From the NCBI GenBank assembly GCA_012515695.1, contig JAAYXX010000112.1:1-5670 (forward strand): DNA of 5,670 bases. Reading direction: 5' to 3'. Below are positions 5,389 to 5,670 of this stretch, in pieces. Under the pieces are notes generated by a model that ran no database searches, was not told the origin of the DNA, and saw nothing but the letters and a program-made list of their open reading frames with translations. This DNA comes from Chloroflexota bacterium (GTDB lineage Bacteria; Chloroflexota; Anaerolineae; UBA1429). A program made the translations under genes and the position numbers. Within the stretch, counting starts at the first letter, position 1; each line of letters opens with the position of its first letter.

Positions 5389-5670
5389 CTATGCCTCGGA
5401 CAGCAGCCGCCGCTCGCCCTGCAACCCGCGAATATGGGTGGCGTCTTGCGTCACCTCGATCACCCCTTTGTAGACTCCGGCGGCGTCTCGCAGCGCATAG
5501 TAGGCGATATGCACAAACTTGCCGCCCATCTCAATCCAGAACTCGGCGGAATCGCGCTTGCCGCTGCGTAGTTCCTCCACCAACCGGGTGACGATGTGTA
5601 CGCTGTGGGGCGGGTGGCAATCCTCCACATTGCGCCCGATGATGGCCGGGGTACGCACGAAAACCCGATC
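5389..5670 (-). CDS. C-terminal PAS domain of a DUF438-type protein (partial, 5' end beyond right edge)
   Basis: Only the last 93 residues are present, in frame to the window's right end. They begin DRVFVRTPAIIGRNVEDCHP, followed by HSVHIV, LRSGKRDSAEFW, GGKFVHIAYYALRD and GVIEVTQDATHIRGLQGE, and end RLLSEA. This is a PAS sensor domain of the kind found at the C-terminus of DUF438 proteins, which often also carry a hemerythrin-like domain; such proteins are thought to sense small molecules, redox state or gases. The GTG that could read as Met at 5656-5658 is not the start, because the PAS motif continues upstream of it. The gene is convergent with the AOR gene and separated by 184 bp of repeats, so a functional link to the AOR is not implied. 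The N-terminal part, and so the full domain make-up, is unseen. Confidence 0.82.
   Translation of the reverse strand, partial: DRVFVRTPAIIGRNVEDCHPPHSVHIVTRLVEELRSGKRDSAEFWIEMGGKFVHIAYYALRDAAGVYKGVIEVTQDATHIRGLQGERRLLSEA

Overview
The window is GC-rich (roughly 60% by eye), gene-dense bacterial DNA with strong Shine-Dalgarno sites. It looks like a metabolic locus of an anaerobe. The clearest lifestyle marker is a complete tungsten/molybdenum-pterin aldehyde:ferredoxin oxidoreductase (AOR). A DUF438-type PAS domain at the right edge also fits an anaerobic or fermentative bacterium. Chloroflexota (Anaerolineae-like) is my best guess, but it rests on general style and not on a diagnostic marker. 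No RNA gene, CRISPR array, transposase or integrase is visible.

Layout. Positions 1-3085 hold a three-gene minus-strand operon, transcribed leftwards. First is an enlarged enolase-superfamily enzyme (1676-3085). A 59-bp gap containing a small hairpin follows, then a xylose-isomerase-like TIM-barrel sugar phosphate isomerase/epimerase (801-1616). The last gene is a COG3618-type amidohydrolase/lactonase (1-804), which overlaps the isomerase by 4 bp and runs off the left edge. Positions 3086-3332 are a 247-bp divergent intergenic region. It carries a near-consensus sigma70-type promoter facing right, a weaker candidate facing left, and a separated inverted 7-mer that could be paired operator half-sites. 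Positions 3333-5204 hold the AOR gene on the plus strand, apparently monocistronic. Positions 5205-5388 are a convergent intergenic region with a perfect 14-bp inverted repeat and a second, repeat-like element. Positions 5389-5670 hold the C-terminal end of a minus-strand PAS-domain protein that enters from the right edge.

How the genes may work together. The three minus-strand enzymes form a typical small-molecule catabolic set: lactone or ring chemistry, proton-abstraction chemistry by the enolase-fold enzyme, and ketose/aldose isomerisation. The divergent AOR could oxidise an aldehyde product to an acid and pass electrons to ferredoxin. The enolase-fold protein carries the lysine pair of the muconate-lactonizing/dipeptide-epimerase subgroup, not the His-based machinery expected of sugar-acid dehydratases. 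The pathway is therefore not an obvious known acid-sugar route, and the substrate cannot be named from sequence alone. The shared function of the two divergent units is inference from their arrangement.
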